DNA of 64,000 bases from JAVJSU01 sp040219275 (lineage in GTDB: Bacteria; Chloroflexota; Anaerolineae; Aggregatilineales; Phototrophicaceae), in NCBI GenBank assembly GCA_040219275.1, contig JAVJSU010000102.1:1-64000 (forward strand), written 5' to 3'. Each line of letters starts with the position of its first letter. The first letter of the stretch is position 1. The notes beneath the pieces are model-generated. The model was not told where the DNA came from, did not search any database, and saw nothing but the letters and a program-made list of their open reading frames with translations. A program made the position numbers and the translations under genes. Of the stretch, positions 26,101-36,200 are shown piece by piece.

Positions 26101-26265
26101 TTCTGTAAGGACGCTGGTTTTACCATACCCTGCCGGTGCAATGAGCATTACCCGTTGCTGACCTGATGGAGAACAGATTTGTGAAACAAGCGATTGACGC
26201 GATAAGTGCATCGCGCCAGGATGAGGTACGAGAAATTTGGTTTTTAGAAGAATCGAATCACCCAT
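23104..26265 (-). CDS. MalT-like ATPase regulator with BTAD (SARP-type) C-terminus
   Basis: The 1053-residue protein starts with a STAND ATPase: Walker A PAGYGKTS (about residues 44-51) and Walker B WMLILDDYH. TPR-like repeats fill about residues 330-780. The C-terminus is an OmpR-like winged helix (IKIETLGGLWV, AVDALWPDGSAS) and a bacterial transcriptional activation domain ending near LNDVFHAPPMPET. This swaps the LuxR output of MalT for a SARP output. It is divergent from the ABC importer operon across only 87 bp, so it probably controls that operon and itself. Confidence 0.92.
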   Translation of the reverse strand: MGDSILLKTKFLVPHPGAMHLSRQSLVSQICSPSGQQRVMLIAPAGYGKTSVLTEVADHYLHPLTWIQLDEGDNDPATFIAYLFEGLSRQIEDVNIAIPSEDTIAPDHMLIILLNQLLEQTVPAWMLILDDYHVIRNPVVHQLVTTLMENLPPQMRVVIASRITPVLPLARWRARNQLLELRAERLRFSTQEAEQWLSQQYTDLSSPMIADLVAKTEGWGAGLQLASALLNECDDKAHFITQLSGTQPHIFDYLMEEVFAQQPSEIQTFLLRSSVFAELNPEICATVLATESATEILATLERHSLFIARLDYQSQWYRYHQLFRDFLLSKFNQQPDYTATQLSAGTYFANMGLPETAIQHFILAGDNVHASQMLCAFADTYLLQGRVDEIQTYLNALSSEIRQINPRILLLQGRILRHNGQFGSALEHLETARVVSDDPTLHCNVYVEIAAIRHSQGQYQQAYDTVGLATRLGDAVPASDYVHALMQMARCAGFVNGMDEGRKLAEQAYEIMQAQPEQFTLYERARLLEMLGQICWWHGDALMAIDYCKRGLALLDDTQTPLRARLLITLSIPTLYQKDYQQALEGAKDAIDICQALHLKETLPSAYAAFGNVLTRTGQLEQAESALRTAITQAEAIGGARFSQVMAAGYLAQNLALQGRTSEARRLAEQALTPYENQPIVYDVYVCRSVLADLLLDADKLDHAKQIYSGLIAVGEHTQYRIPLAMAYFGIAYILMQENNREQALEYSQESLKLLEPAMMHQLYLDQHERALVVCSALVQHMPQNSFVGLVYQLLSDHTPQPSVITITEPDRIKIETLGGLWVIRDGKEIEPKAFASAKARDLLAYFITSRTKSINLDRAVDALWPDGSASTNAFHTALYRVRVALRQKGEKEKFILSEVGEYRLDTAKFDVDIDRFDSILKRAESASGEQAAQLYERALEFYQGAYLDNMDYEWITIERERLQRNYLKAIHQYSELLIEDTQFHMAITWLRKALELEPYDENLHIKYMQTLAQAGQHQTIVAHYQQLTDLLNDVFHAPPMPETQYAYERLTK

Positions 26266-26352
26266 TGTTAGTATCTTGCGAATATTTTGTGCAAATCACA
26301 CGCTAGGATTACGGGTGGGTGGAAAACTATTTCTTAGCGAGGTAAATATAAC
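26266..26352. promoter_or_regulatory. Short divergent promoter region between BTAD regulator and ABC importer
   Basis: These 87 bp must hold both promoters. A small inverted repeat TGTG-CAAAT-CACA lies near the regulator start. GAGGT precedes the importer ATG. No clear -35/-10 pair stands out. The back-to-back arrangement is the reason to propose that the regulator acts here. Confidence 0.35.
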
Positions 26353-27915
26353 ATGAAGCTACGCGTTACGCTATTTCTTGTGTTCAGTTCATTGATGATC
26401 CTTGTCGGCGTAAGTTCCGCACAGGATACACAGGTTTTGAGTGTTGCATCGACTGCCGGAGTAACCACATGGAATCCTGCGGTATCCTTTTCTACAGAAG
26501 CGCTTTATATGGCGAATATTTACGAAACACTGGTTGTTGTAAATGCACCGGACGCAGAAGAAGAATATTCTCCGGCGCTGGCAACGGATTGGTCAACGAG
26601 TGAAGATGGTCTCACATGGACGTTCAATCTGCGTGAAGGCGTGACCTTCCACGATGGTGCGGCGCTCACTGCCGATGCGGTCGTCCGTTCGGTCAATTTA
26701 GCACGCGAAATTGGCGGTGCTGGATTTATCTGGTTCCCGCTGGATACCGTAGAAGCGGTTGATGACCTGACAGTTCAATTCAACATGTCTTATCCTGCGC
26801 CGTTGCCGTTGGTTCTCGGTTCAACTTATGGGGCGTGGATCGTCAGCCCGAACGCACTTGATGCTTATGAAGCGGATGATAGCTACTTTGATAGTGGCGT
26901 TGCTTCCGGTACAGGTCCGTATATGCTGTCAGAATACACCCCTGATGCAGAAGTCATCCTGATGGCGAACGAAAACTACTGGGGTGGTTGGAATGATAGC
27001 CAATTTGACATCGTGCAAATTAGCATCGTCGCCGATGATGTGACCCAGGAACAGTTGCTTCGTGGTGGAGAGGTCGATTTAGCCTTACGCTTGCCTCCGT
27101 CAAGCTATCAGTCGTTTGCGGATGATCCTGATTACACTGTTGAAACAGAATCAACCCTTTTCAACTATCTTGGTTTCCTGAATGTACTCCGTCCCCCACT
27201 GGATAGCGTCACGTTCCGTCAAGCCCTGTCCTACGCAACACCGTATCAGCAGATCATTGATGTTGCGGCGGAAGGATTAGGTACTCAGGCATTTGGTGCA
27301 GTTCCGCAGGGAGTATTCCCCTTTAGTGATTCTGTGCCTCAGTATACCTATGATGTTGAACAGGCACAGGCATTGCTGGAAGAATCCGGCGTAGACCCCT
27401 CAACCGTATCCCTACGCATCACGTATGCCGCAGAAAACGCCATCGAAGAAGTGATCGCACCTTTGCTTAAAGACGCATGGGAAGAAGCACTGGGAATCGA
27501 AGTCAACATTGAAGGAATTCTTTTCGGGCAACAATGGGACGAAGCGAAATCTGATCCTGCGAATGCACAGGATGTCTTCTTATTGCTTTACTGGCCGACC
27601 TACAGTGATGCCGGCGCGGATAATCTTTGGTCGATGTTCCGTAGCAGTGAAACACCTTTCTTTAACCTGAGCTATTGGGCAAACGAGACCTTCGACGCAT
27701 TAATAGACGAAGCGGGTACCACATCCGGTACTGATGTTGATGCGGCGCTTGATCTGTATACACAGGCACAAACGATTATGGTCGAAGAAGCTCCGGGTTT
27801 GTTCTTCATGGATACCAGCACATGGTATGCAGTTCCAACATACCTGACGGGTTTTGAATACAACCTGAACTATCCGTTCTCGATTAATTTCTACAATATT
27901 GAGATCGCCCCGTAG
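26353..27915 (+). CDS. ABC importer substrate-binding protein, family 5 (peptide/nickel type)
   Basis: The 520-residue protein has a signal peptide ending at VSSAQ (about residue 24) and the SBP_bac_5 pattern: PALATDWSTSEDGLTWTF near the start, then FHDGAALTADAV. It captures a ligand outside the membrane and delivers it to the two permeases encoded next. Ligands of the family include oligopeptides, glutathione, opines and amides. There is no lipobox, so it is probably free or anchored otherwise. It opens a five-gene transport set that ends with a nitrilase-like enzyme. Confidence 0.93.
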   Translation: MKLRVTLFLVFSSLMILVGVSSAQDTQVLSVASTAGVTTWNPAVSFSTEALYMANIYETLVVVNAPDAEEEYSPALATDWSTSEDGLTWTFNLREGVTFHDGAALTADAVVRSVNLAREIGGAGFIWFPLDTVEAVDDLTVQFNMSYPAPLPLVLGSTYGAWIVSPNALDAYEADDSYFDSGVASGTGPYMLSEYTPDAEVILMANENYWGGWNDSQFDIVQISIVADDVTQEQLLRGGEVDLALRLPPSSYQSFADDPDYTVETESTLFNYLGFLNVLRPPLDSVTFRQALSYATPYQQIIDVAAEGLGTQAFGAVPQGVFPFSDSVPQYTYDVEQAQALLEESGVDPSTVSLRITYAAENAIEEVIAPLLKDAWEEALGIEVNIEGILFGQQWDEAKSDPANAQDVFLLLYWPTYSDAGADNLWSMFRSSETPFFNLSYWANETFDALIDEAGTTSGTDVDAALDLYTQAQTIMVEEAPGLFFMDTSTWYAVPTYLTGFEYNLNYPFSINFYNIEIAP

Positions 27916-27948
27916 CCAGAGTAGGCTACCCGTCGCATAATTTTCTAT

Positions 27949-27977
27949 AGGGGCGGTTGGTTCCGATAACCGCCCCT
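27949..27977 (+). terminator. Strong hairpin between binding-protein and permease genes
   Basis: AGGGGCGGTT (27949-27958) pairs perfectly with AACCGCCCCT (27968-27977) around a 9-base loop. There is no run of T after it, so it is more likely a partial terminator or 3' RNA stabiliser than a full stop. Such hairpins let binding proteins be made in excess of the membrane subunits. Confidence 0.65.
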
Positions 27978-28012
27978 TCATAAATCCAATCAGTGATTCT
28001 TAGGATGTCTTC

Positions 28013-29032
28013 GTGCAGAAAATTGAGTACACAGTGCGGCGATTATTCTTGTCTGTAGTGGTGCTTTTGGGCATGACAGTCGTCACATTCATGTTGACCC
28101 GAATTGTGCCATCCAATCCTGCCGCGCTTTATCTCGGTAATCGTGCACGCCCTGAGCAAATTGAAGCCGCGATTGAAGAACTTGGTCTCAATGATCCACT
28201 TCCAGAACAATACGTGCGTTATCTTGACGATCTGTTACACGGGGATTTAGGCGAATCACTTGCGACGCGCCGACCCGTAACGCTAGAAATCACTTCACGG
28301 TTGGCGGCTACAGGTGAACTCCTGCTCGTGTCGCTACTCATTGCCATCGTGGTGGGTATTCCGCTGGGGGTATTTTCTGCACAGTTGCATGGTAAACCTG
28401 CTGATATCTTTGTACGGGCGTTTAGCATCATCGGTGTATCACTTCCGCAATTCTGGCTTGGTTTATTATTGCAATTGACCTTTGGGCTGGGGTTGGGATT
28501 ACCGCTAGCTAGCCGGATTGATAGCAGTTTACGGTTTACCAGTCCCATTCAAGATATCACCGGTTTTTTCTTATTTGATTCGCTTGTCACCGGAAATTGG
28601 GTGGCGTTTCAGGATGTGGCGTTGCATTTGATTTTACCGGCAGTGACGCTGGCGGCGTATCCAATCGGTTTGATCGCCCGTATGACCCGCGCCACGATGC
28701 TAGAAGTTATGCAACAAAATTATATTCGTACCGCAGAAGCCTATGGCTTGAATAGCCGTTTGATCGTTTATCGTTACGCGTTGAAGAATGCCATCATTCC
28801 CACGCTAACGGTCATCGGGTTGACGCTTGCTTATTCACTCACGGGCGCATTTTATGTAGAAATTATTTTCAATTGGCCCGGACTTGGCTTATTTACAGCG
28901 CGATCATTCTTGAACTTAGATTTTCCAGCAATTATGGGCATTACGTTGTTTGGTGCAACAGGTTACATTCTGATCAATCTATTGATCGACTTATTGCAAG
29001 CCTATATTGACCCGCGTGTGAGCCTGTCCTAA
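28013..29032 (+). CDS. ABC importer permease, DppB/OppB type
   Basis: The 339-residue membrane protein starts at GTG and has six helices and the EAA-type loop in AEAYGLNSRLIVYRYALKNA. It forms the translocation pore with the next gene product. The start MQKIEYTVRRLFLSVVVLLG with an early helix is typical. It follows the binding protein after the hairpin at 27949-27977. Confidence 0.93.
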   Translation: MQKIEYTVRRLFLSVVVLLGMTVVTFMLTRIVPSNPAALYLGNRARPEQIEAAIEELGLNDPLPEQYVRYLDDLLHGDLGESLATRRPVTLEITSRLAATGELLLVSLLIAIVVGIPLGVFSAQLHGKPADIFVRAFSIIGVSLPQFWLGLLLQLTFGLGLGLPLASRIDSSLRFTSPIQDITGFFLFDSLVTGNWVAFQDVALHLILPAVTLAAYPIGLIARMTRATMLEVMQQNYIRTAEAYGLNSRLIVYRYALKNAIIPTLTVIGLTLAYSLTGAFYVEIIFNWPGLGLFTARSFLNLDFPAIMGITLFGATGYILINLLIDLLQAYIDPRVSLS

Positions 29033-29040
29033 GGGAATGA

Positions 29041-29973
29041 ATGTGTATGTCGATTTCAAAACTGTTTCTTGGCAAACGTGGCGAAAAGCTACCCGATGAT
29101 AACTTCGACGCACCACCCACAGAACGGAGTGGCTGGCATCATACCCTCTATGTGATTCAAAGGGATGTGCTGGCGATGTTTAGCGTCGGCTGGATCGTGC
29201 TGATCCTGTTTTGTGCGGTGTTTGCGCCAGTTATCTCACCGTATCCCGATCAGGGGCGCGGGCGAAATAATGCTGAAGCGCGTTTGTTACCGCCATCAAC
29301 TAACACGCTCTTAGGCACGGACAATCTAGGGCGCGATATGCTTAGCCGGCTAATTTTTGGTGCGCGTCCGGCAATCCTTTCTGCGCTAGTTGTGGTTACT
29401 GCCGCCGTGATTATCGGCACACCGTTGGGGGCAGTCGCTGGATATTATGGCGGATGGATCGATGAACTCATCATGCGAATCACCGATTTGTTTCTGGCGT
29501 TTCCGTCATTATTGTTGGCGATGGCAATTGTCTCGTTCGCGGGACCGAGTTTAATGAATGCGGTGTTGGCGCTGGTGGTGTCGTGGTGGCCGTGGTATAC
29601 GCGCTTAGTACGGAGCACAACCCGAAGCCTGCGCGCACAATATTTTGTAGAAGCGGCGCGTTCGATTGGCGTAAAAGACAGGGTAATTATCACACGGCAT
29701 ATTCTGCCAAACACAATTACGCCGATTATTGTGCAAGCGACGATTGACATCGGCACGGTGATTCTGGCGACGACATCGCTGGCCTTCATTGGGCTTGGCA
29801 CGCAAGCACCCAACGCAGATTGGGGCTTAATGATTGAAGAGGGACGGCAATTTTTGCGTCAGGCATGGTGGTATAGCATGTTCCCCGGCATCGCCATCTT
29901 CTTAACCGTGCTGGCGTTTAACTTAATCGGGGATACTCTGCGAGACATTTTCGACCCGAGACAATATCGTTAG
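29041..29973 (+). CDS. ABC importer permease, DppC/OppC type
   Basis: This is the second pore subunit, 310 residues, with a long cytoplasmic N-terminus (about 45 residues), six helices, LLGTDNLGRDMLSRLIFG after the first helix as in DppC/OppC, and the EAA loop EAARSIGVKDRVIITRHILPN. ATG 29041 or ATG 29047 could be the start. It lies 8 bp after the first permease gene. Confidence 0.93.
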   Translation: MCMSISKLFLGKRGEKLPDDNFDAPPTERSGWHHTLYVIQRDVLAMFSVGWIVLILFCAVFAPVISPYPDQGRGRNNAEARLLPPSTNTLLGTDNLGRDMLSRLIFGARPAILSALVVVTAAVIIGTPLGAVAGYYGGWIDELIMRITDLFLAFPSLLLAMAIVSFAGPSLMNAVLALVVSWWPWYTRLVRSTTRSLRAQYFVEAARSIGVKDRVIITRHILPNTITPIIVQATIDIGTVILATTSLAFIGLGTQAPNADWGLMIEEGRQFLRQAWWYSMFPGIAIFLTVLAFNLIGDTLRDIFDPRQYR

Positions 29974-29987
29974 ATGAAATTAATCCT

Positions 29988-30998
29988 ATGAGTGCGTTAC
30001 TGGACGTTGAAAATTTACACATTGCCTTTGATACCTCGCGTGGACAGTTGCAGGTCGTCAATGATATTAACTTCTCTATTCAGGCGGGGGAAATATTCGG
30101 GCTGGTGGGCGAAAGTGGCTGTGGTAAGTCGGTTACATGTTTGTCTATCCTGCGCTTAATCCCTAAACCGGGCGGGATCACACAGGGTCGCATTTTGTTT
30201 CAAGGCGAAGACCTGCTGAAAAAATCATCGCGAGAAATGCGACGAATACGTGGCAACGATATTGCGATGATCTTTCAAGACCCGTTTACCTCGCTCAACC
30301 CCGTTTTTAAGATCGGGCAACAATTATTTAACGTGGTGAGGCAACACAGCACGCGCAACAAGACGCAAGCACGTCAACACATTTTGAGTGTGCTGGATAA
30401 TGTCGGCTTACCGGATGTGGAGCGGGTCTATAACAGTTATCCGCATGAGTTATCCGGTGGACAGCAACAACGGGTGATGATTGCGATGGCGCTCATCTCT
30501 GAACCGCAGTTGATTATCGCCGATGAACCCACCACCGCGCTTGATGTCACAATTCAGGCACAAATTCTGCGTCTTTTACGGGCATTGTGTGATGAACATG
30601 GTATTTCAGTGTTGTTGATTACGCATGATCTGGGCGTGGTTTCTGAGGTGTGTGATCGTAGCGCGGTGTTGTATGCGGGTAAAGTGGTGGAAGCCGCCGC
30701 AACCGATGAATTGCTCGCCCATCCCACCCATCCCTATACACAGGGTTTGTTGGCGGCATTGCCGATTTCCAGCAAGAAGGGCAGTCCATTGCAAGCCATC
30801 ACCGGCACTGTACCCGCAAATCCGGGTGCAATTCAGGGGTGTGTATTCGCGTCCCGTTGCCCGCATGTGTTTGATGCCTGCCACGAGAAACACCCGCCAC
30901 AATTCACGGTCAGCGATAATCACAATGCCGCCTGTTTTTTGCTTGATGATCGCATTGCGAAAGATAATCAGCCAGAAGCGGGGTCGACCTATGAGTAA
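29988..30998 (+). CDS. ABC importer ATPase, DppD/OppD type
   Basis: This 336-residue ATPase has Walker A GESGCGKS, Q-loop IFQDPFTSLNP, signature LSGGQQQRV, Walker B LIIADEPTTALD and an H-loop His in LLITHDLG, all intact. The C-terminal oligopeptide-type tail includes CVFASRCPHVFDAC, whose cysteines in related proteins can hold an iron-sulfur cluster. It pairs with the next ATPase. Its stop overlaps the next ATG. Confidence 0.94.
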   Translation: MSALLDVENLHIAFDTSRGQLQVVNDINFSIQAGEIFGLVGESGCGKSVTCLSILRLIPKPGGITQGRILFQGEDLLKKSSREMRRIRGNDIAMIFQDPFTSLNPVFKIGQQLFNVVRQHSTRNKTQARQHILSVLDNVGLPDVERVYNSYPHELSGGQQQRVMIAMALISEPQLIIADEPTTALDVTIQAQILRLLRALCDEHGISVLLITHDLGVVSEVCDRSAVLYAGKVVEAAATDELLAHPTHPYTQGLLAALPISSKKGSPLQAITGTVPANPGAIQGCVFASRCPHVFDACHEKHPPQFTVSDNHNAACFLLDDRIAKDNQPEAGSTYE

Positions 30999-31968
30999 CA
31001 CGCTTATTCAGGTGAACAACCTCGTGAAGCATTTTGCTTTGCCCGGTGGCTGGCTAACCGGTCAACGGCGGGTCGTTCATGCGCTGGAAGATGTCACCAT
31101 TGATATTCAGCAGGGTGAAGTGCTCGGGTTGGTCGGCGAATCCGGCTGTGGCAAAACGACGCTGGGACGGTGTATTTTACAACTGGAAAAACCTACCGCT
31201 GGACAGGTCTTATTCGGCAATACGGATCTGACCCGGCTTTCAAAACGGGCATTAAGACAAAAACGCCGTGATATGCAAATCGTGTTTCAAAATCCGTTAG
31301 CATCACTGAGTCCGCGCCGAACGATTCAACAATCACTGATCGAACCTTTGCAAACACATGACTTTCCCAAAGAAGAATGGCTATCCCGTATTCATGCCAT
31401 GATGCAACGGGTAGGCTTGGGCAAACAGCATCTTGATCGTTATCCGCATGAGTTATCCGGCGGGCAATTACAGCGCATCTCCGTTGCCCGTGCTTTGTTG
31501 TTAGAACCGAAATTATTGGTCTTAGACGAACCCACCTCTGCGTTGGATGTCTCGATTCAGGCGCAAATAATCAATTTATTGGATGAATTACGGCATGAAA
31601 TTGGTTTAACTTATCTGTTCATCTCGCATGATTTGAGCGTGGTTGAACATTTGAGTGATCGTATTGGTGTGATGTATCTCGGTAAATTGGTTGAGATCGG
31701 TCAGACGGCGGATATTATCAACAATCCGGCACATCCCTATACGAAGGCGCTGTTACAATCTGTGCCACGCGTGGGTGTTTCGCGTGATCCTTCCCATACG
31801 CCGTTAGAAGGCAACGTACCCAGCCCGATTTATCCACCCTCTGGATGCCGGTTTCATACGCGTTGCCCCATCGCCGAAACACTTTGCACACAAACAGAAC
31901 CCCAACTTGAGTTATTAGACACCGGTCAATGGACGGCGTGTCATTTTACGAATAAGGAGACAGCATGA
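30991..31968 (+). CDS. ABC importer ATPase, DppF/OppF type
   Basis: The second ATPase has 325 residues from the ATG at 30991, which overlaps the previous stop by 8 bases. Walker A GESGCGKTT, Q-loop VFQNPLASLSPR, signature LSGGQLQRI, Walker B LVLDEPTSALD and His in FISHDLS are all intact. The oligopeptide tail carries CRFHTRCPIAETLC. An upstream in-frame extension exists but lies inside the preceding gene and is not part of this protein. The last four bases overlap the nitrilase ATG. Confidence 0.94.
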   Translation: MSNTLIQVNNLVKHFALPGGWLTGQRRVVHALEDVTIDIQQGEVLGLVGESGCGKTTLGRCILQLEKPTAGQVLFGNTDLTRLSKRALRQKRRDMQIVFQNPLASLSPRRTIQQSLIEPLQTHDFPKEEWLSRIHAMMQRVGLGKQHLDRYPHELSGGQLQRISVARALLLEPKLLVLDEPTSALDVSIQAQIINLLDELRHEIGLTYLFISHDLSVVEHLSDRIGVMYLGKLVEIGQTADIINNPAHPYTKALLQSVPRVGVSRDPSHTPLEGNVPSPIYPPSGCRFHTRCPIAETLCTQTEPQLELLDTGQWTACHFTNKETA

Positions 31969-32876
31969 GCCGTTTATTTGGAATTGCCGGTGTGCAAATG
32001 AGCGTTGTCGCATGGGACGAGCAGGCGACCATCGCCAAAATGAAACAGGTCATCAACCGGATTAAATCCAGTTTTCCATGGGTGCAAATGGTCGTTTTTC
32101 ATGAACTGTGTCCATCAGGATTGGTGCAGTTTGATGCCAAGCCAAACATCGAAGCATGGAATCGGATTGTACAACCAATTCCGGGGAACATGAGTGATGC
32201 GTTGTGTGAAATTGCCGCTAAAGAGAAGTTGTGGTTGATTCCGGGTTCGATGTATGAGTTGGACGACGACAAAATCTACAATACCTCTCTAGCGATTTCA
32301 CCGGATGGCACGATCATCGCTAAATATCGCAAAATATTCCCGTGGTATCCGCTGGAGGCAGAGACTACCCCCGGCAATGAATTTTGTGTGTTTGATATTC
32401 CTGATGTGGGGCGTTTTGGTATGACGATCTGCTACGATATGTGGTTCCCGGAAATGGTGCGGGCGCTGGTCTGGCAGGGGGCGGAAGTGATCTTGCACCC
32501 GACGATGACCCCCACCTCAGATCGTGATCTTGAACTGGTCTTGAGCCAATCCAATGCCATTATGAATCAATGTTATTTTATCGACATCAATGGTGTTGGT
32601 CCGTGGGGTGGCGGTAAATCAATGATTGTTGACCCCGATGGGCGGATTTTACAACAGGCACAGACCAACGAAACCATCCTCACCGAAATCATCGACCTTG
32701 ATAAAGTCACACAAAGTCGCGAGCTAGGGACATTAGGTCTGGCGCAAACGCTTAAGCAAATGCGTGATACGGATATTCAATTTCCACAGTATCAAGGCAA
32801 ATTTGGAGATGGTAAAGTGTTTGAAAACCTTGGATCGCTTAGTCTATTTCGGTCACTTGAAATAAATTCGACGTAG
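31965..32876 (+). CDS. Carbon-nitrogen hydrolase (nitrilase superfamily amidase)
   Basis: The 303-residue cytoplasmic enzyme cleaves a C-N bond in an amide or nitrile. The catalytic triad is visible: E47 in VVFHELCPSG, K123 in KYRKIFPW and C156 in ICYDMWFPEM. The family includes aliphatic amidases, formamidases, N-carbamyl amidases and omega-amidases; I cannot choose among them. AAGGAG precedes the ATG, which overlaps the ATPase stop, so it is translated with the importer. The product probably hydrolyses the imported compound. Confidence 0.92.
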   Translation: MSRLFGIAGVQMSVVAWDEQATIAKMKQVINRIKSSFPWVQMVVFHELCPSGLVQFDAKPNIEAWNRIVQPIPGNMSDALCEIAAKEKLWLIPGSMYELDDDKIYNTSLAISPDGTIIAKYRKIFPWYPLEAETTPGNEFCVFDIPDVGRFGMTICYDMWFPEMVRALVWQGAEVILHPTMTPTSDRDLELVLSQSNAIMNQCYFIDINGVGPWGGGKSMIVDPDGRILQQAQTNETILTEIIDLDKVTQSRELGTLGLAQTLKQMRDTDIQFPQYQGKFGDGKVFENLGSLSLFRSLEINST

Positions 32877-33215
32877 AGTTCAAGTATCGTTCGTCAAAAC
32901 GTTTTTTTTCAGAGCCGTTCTTTCGAAAACGAAGGCTCGGTGACCCCTGTTTTTTACGGTGAGTTTTTCTAATTCCACAAATTCATATCCTCCGCCAATT
33001 TAGCATAACCGTTGATCAGAATCAGTAGAAGAACATCCAATAATTACGCAGGGATGTTGAAACCACTGACTGCACAAGTTACAATTAATTTATTGATGTG
33101 CTACGGTTCGTGTCAAAAACGAAAACTTGCGCCAAATGCTGGATAAATAACGTTATCGTAGCTGATTCAACGACCAACGTTTTGAGTGCGTTATCATAAG
33201 TCATAAGCGTGGACT
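32877..33215 (+). other. Intergenic region between the importer operon and the second BTAD regulator
   Basis: No gene is visible in these 339 bases. An imperfect hairpin (GAGCC at 32912-32916 with GGCTC at 32934-32938) followed by a T run near 32950 could end the importer transcript. The rest is AT-rich and should hold the promoter of the regulator, whose ATG at 33216 has no clear ribosome site. Confidence 0.4.
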
Positions 33216-36200
33216 ATGAAGACCAGAGGTCAACTAACTAATCTCGATAATACAGATATTCCAGTTTATAGCGTCTTTGCAGAGCGCTATGTGCTTCGTG
33301 ACGTGCTGGAAAATATACCTCATCATCGCTTGACTATTGTTAGTGCGCCGCCCGGCTACGGCAAAACTACCGCGATTGCTCATTTTGTACGTGAAAAAGC
33401 CTTACCCACAGCATGGCACAGTTTACATGAACGCGAGCGCGATTTGCCCGCACTTTTCTGGCATAGCTTACAATCTCTTGAGTTTGTTGCGCCGGGAATT
33501 TCCCGTTTAGCCGGGGATATTAATACGCCTGATGAATGTGCAAATTATATTGCCAATTATATACGAGAACATCTGAGCCATCATATTCTCTATGTAATTG
33601 ATGATCTTCATTATCTAGCCGCCGCGCCACAGGTTGAACGCTGGTTGCGTGAATTGGTGCGTCGGTTACCTGCGAATTGCCACCTCGTTCTGATTAGTCG
33701 CGCCTTGCCTGATTTGCCGCTCGCCGAATTAATCGCAAAAGGTGATGTGCTTGCGATAGGGCAGGAGCAACTCAAATTTACGACTGAGGATGCGAACAAT
33801 CTTGCTGTTCAAGTAGGCGTTGAACTCCCGGAGGATGCGTTGCGGGCGCGTGTTCAACATTTAGAGGGATGGCCCGTTGGCGTAGCAATGGCATTGCGCC
33901 CTTTGCCGGAAGATTTGCAGATCGGTTTATTGCGGGGTAGTGGTGGACCGGAAGCACTGTTTGACGCTTTGGCAGACGGCATATTAAAGTCACTCCCGCC
34001 AATTTTGAGTGATTTCTTGCTTACCTCATCTGTTGTCTCACGCATCACACCTGAGATTTGTACTGAAGTACTGGATTTACCCCGTAGCGTCAACATCATG
34101 ACTGATATTGTCCGGCGAAATTTATTTGTATCGCAAGTTTCTGGCGGATTGATGTTGCATCGGTTGTTCAGAAATTTTCTTCAGCGTCGCTTACAAGAAA
34201 GTGACCCTAATCGTTATCAGACACTTCATATCAATGCGGGTAATTGGTTTCGACAGGAGCATCAGGATGATGAAGCTTTCCATCATTACATTGCGGGGGA
34301 GCGCATCGATGCGGCGCTAAGCATCGTTGAACATACCCATAGCGCCTATTATCAGCAAGGGAATATGGAAACCCTCTTGCGTTGGCGTGCCATTCTTGAT
34401 GACAATGCTGAACGCTTGCCCCAATTTATTTATACATGTGCGATGATTTTAACGGATCGGTATCTTTATTTGGATGCGATGTCCGAGTTGAATTCTGCCG
34501 AGGCGGGGTTTGAAGTTCGGGCGGAGCCTGTTTGGGTTGCGGAAGTACGCTTACAACGGGCGATGATCCATATTTGGCGAACAGATTATAATGCGGCACG
34601 GGCGCTTGCCGTCCCCATTGCGAACGACAACAGCTTAAAAGACACAACCATTGGACGTGCGAATCATTTGCTTGCACTGGTCGAATTGGCAATCGGGGAT
34701 ATTTACCTTGCGATTGACCTGTTAGAAAAGATACTGCCGCTATTTGAGCAAACAAACGATACTTATTATGTCTCTGGTGTCTTGCAGGATTTGTCCGTTG
34801 CTTATACACGTATTGGCGATATGACTTCTGCCAGCTATTGTTTACAACGGCTGGTCGCTATTCGCCGCGTATTGGGGCAGACGAACGCACTTGCGTTGGC
34901 GCTGAATAATCTTGGCTATCATTATCACCAGATTGGTGACTATGATCTGGCACTGGCTACGCTCGAAGAAGGCATAAAAATTATCGCCCAGACGACGAAC
35001 CATCGTGCGGAAAGTTATATACGCTGGACGATGGGGGATTTACAGCGAGACCTCGACAATATCAATGAGGCGCTCCGATTGTATGATAATGCTTATGAAT
35101 TGAGTAGTCGTGTAGAGCCATCGCTCCAGCAATCAATTTCTCTGAGCATGGCAACGCTGTATCGCTGGCAGGGAGATCGTTCGCTAGCTTCACGACTCGT
35201 CCGCGATCTGCTTGAAGAATTGGGCACCTCAGAAGGGCAGAATTCAGCAACCTATTCCCTTGTGATGGCGAACAACCTTGTACTGAATACAAGAGATAAC
35301 GATTATTCTAAAATTCATGCCGGTCTAAAATTACTTCTGGATGGTTTATCTGACCAGCCGATTGCCTCTGAGTATGTTCAAATTGCGCTTCTGGCGGCGG
35401 GTGTTTCTCTTTTGAATGGTGATGAAATACGTGCCACCCAATACCTTTGTGATTGTGTCACTGCCTGCGATCAAGGGATTGCACGTAGCACGATTGCCGC
35501 CGAAATTGCGAATACACCTCATCTTGCTGAGTTTATTACACGTAAGCCAGAACTTAGCCCATTAAGAACGGTAATTCAACGCTTGAAGACTGCGCGACAC
35601 GCTCTTTCTACCTCGCCATCACCGGAAAATGTCACTGTAATCAGTGAAACAACCTACAGTGTTCGTGTACTAACCCTCGGTGATGAGGCGGTTGAACGTG
35701 ATGGGGTGCAAGTTACAACTGCGGAATGGCGATCAAGCAGGGCGAAGGAGTTTTTCTTATATATTTTGTTTGAGGGCGCTCGTAGCCGCGAAGAATTGAG
35801 CCTCGTTTTTTGGCCCGATAGTTCATCAAGCCGGGTGCGCTCCAATTTTCATACGACGCTTTACCGCGCTCGACGTGCATTGGGCGAAAACGTGATCGTT
35901 TTTGAGAATGATTTGTACAGGATTAATCCTGATGTTTCTATCTGGTGTGATGCGCTGGTTTTCCAACACTATATTAAACAAGCTCAAGTGCTTCCATATT
36001 CTGATGTACGTGCGGACGATCTGTATCGCAAAGCGGTTGATTATTATCGCGGGGAATTTTTACCATCAGTTGATGCCGACTGGATTATTCCGCATCGTGA
36101 GGCGCTATCCGAATTATATATCAGCGCGTTGATTGGGGCGGGGCACTGTGCACGGTCGCGTCAGGATTTTAATGGTGCAATTCTCTTGTTCAAACAGGCA

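Noticed and set aside
30625..30990. A long N-terminal extension of the second oligopeptide-type ATPase
   Set aside because: It lies wholly inside the first ATPase gene and reads as nonsense; the family start is ATG 30991.
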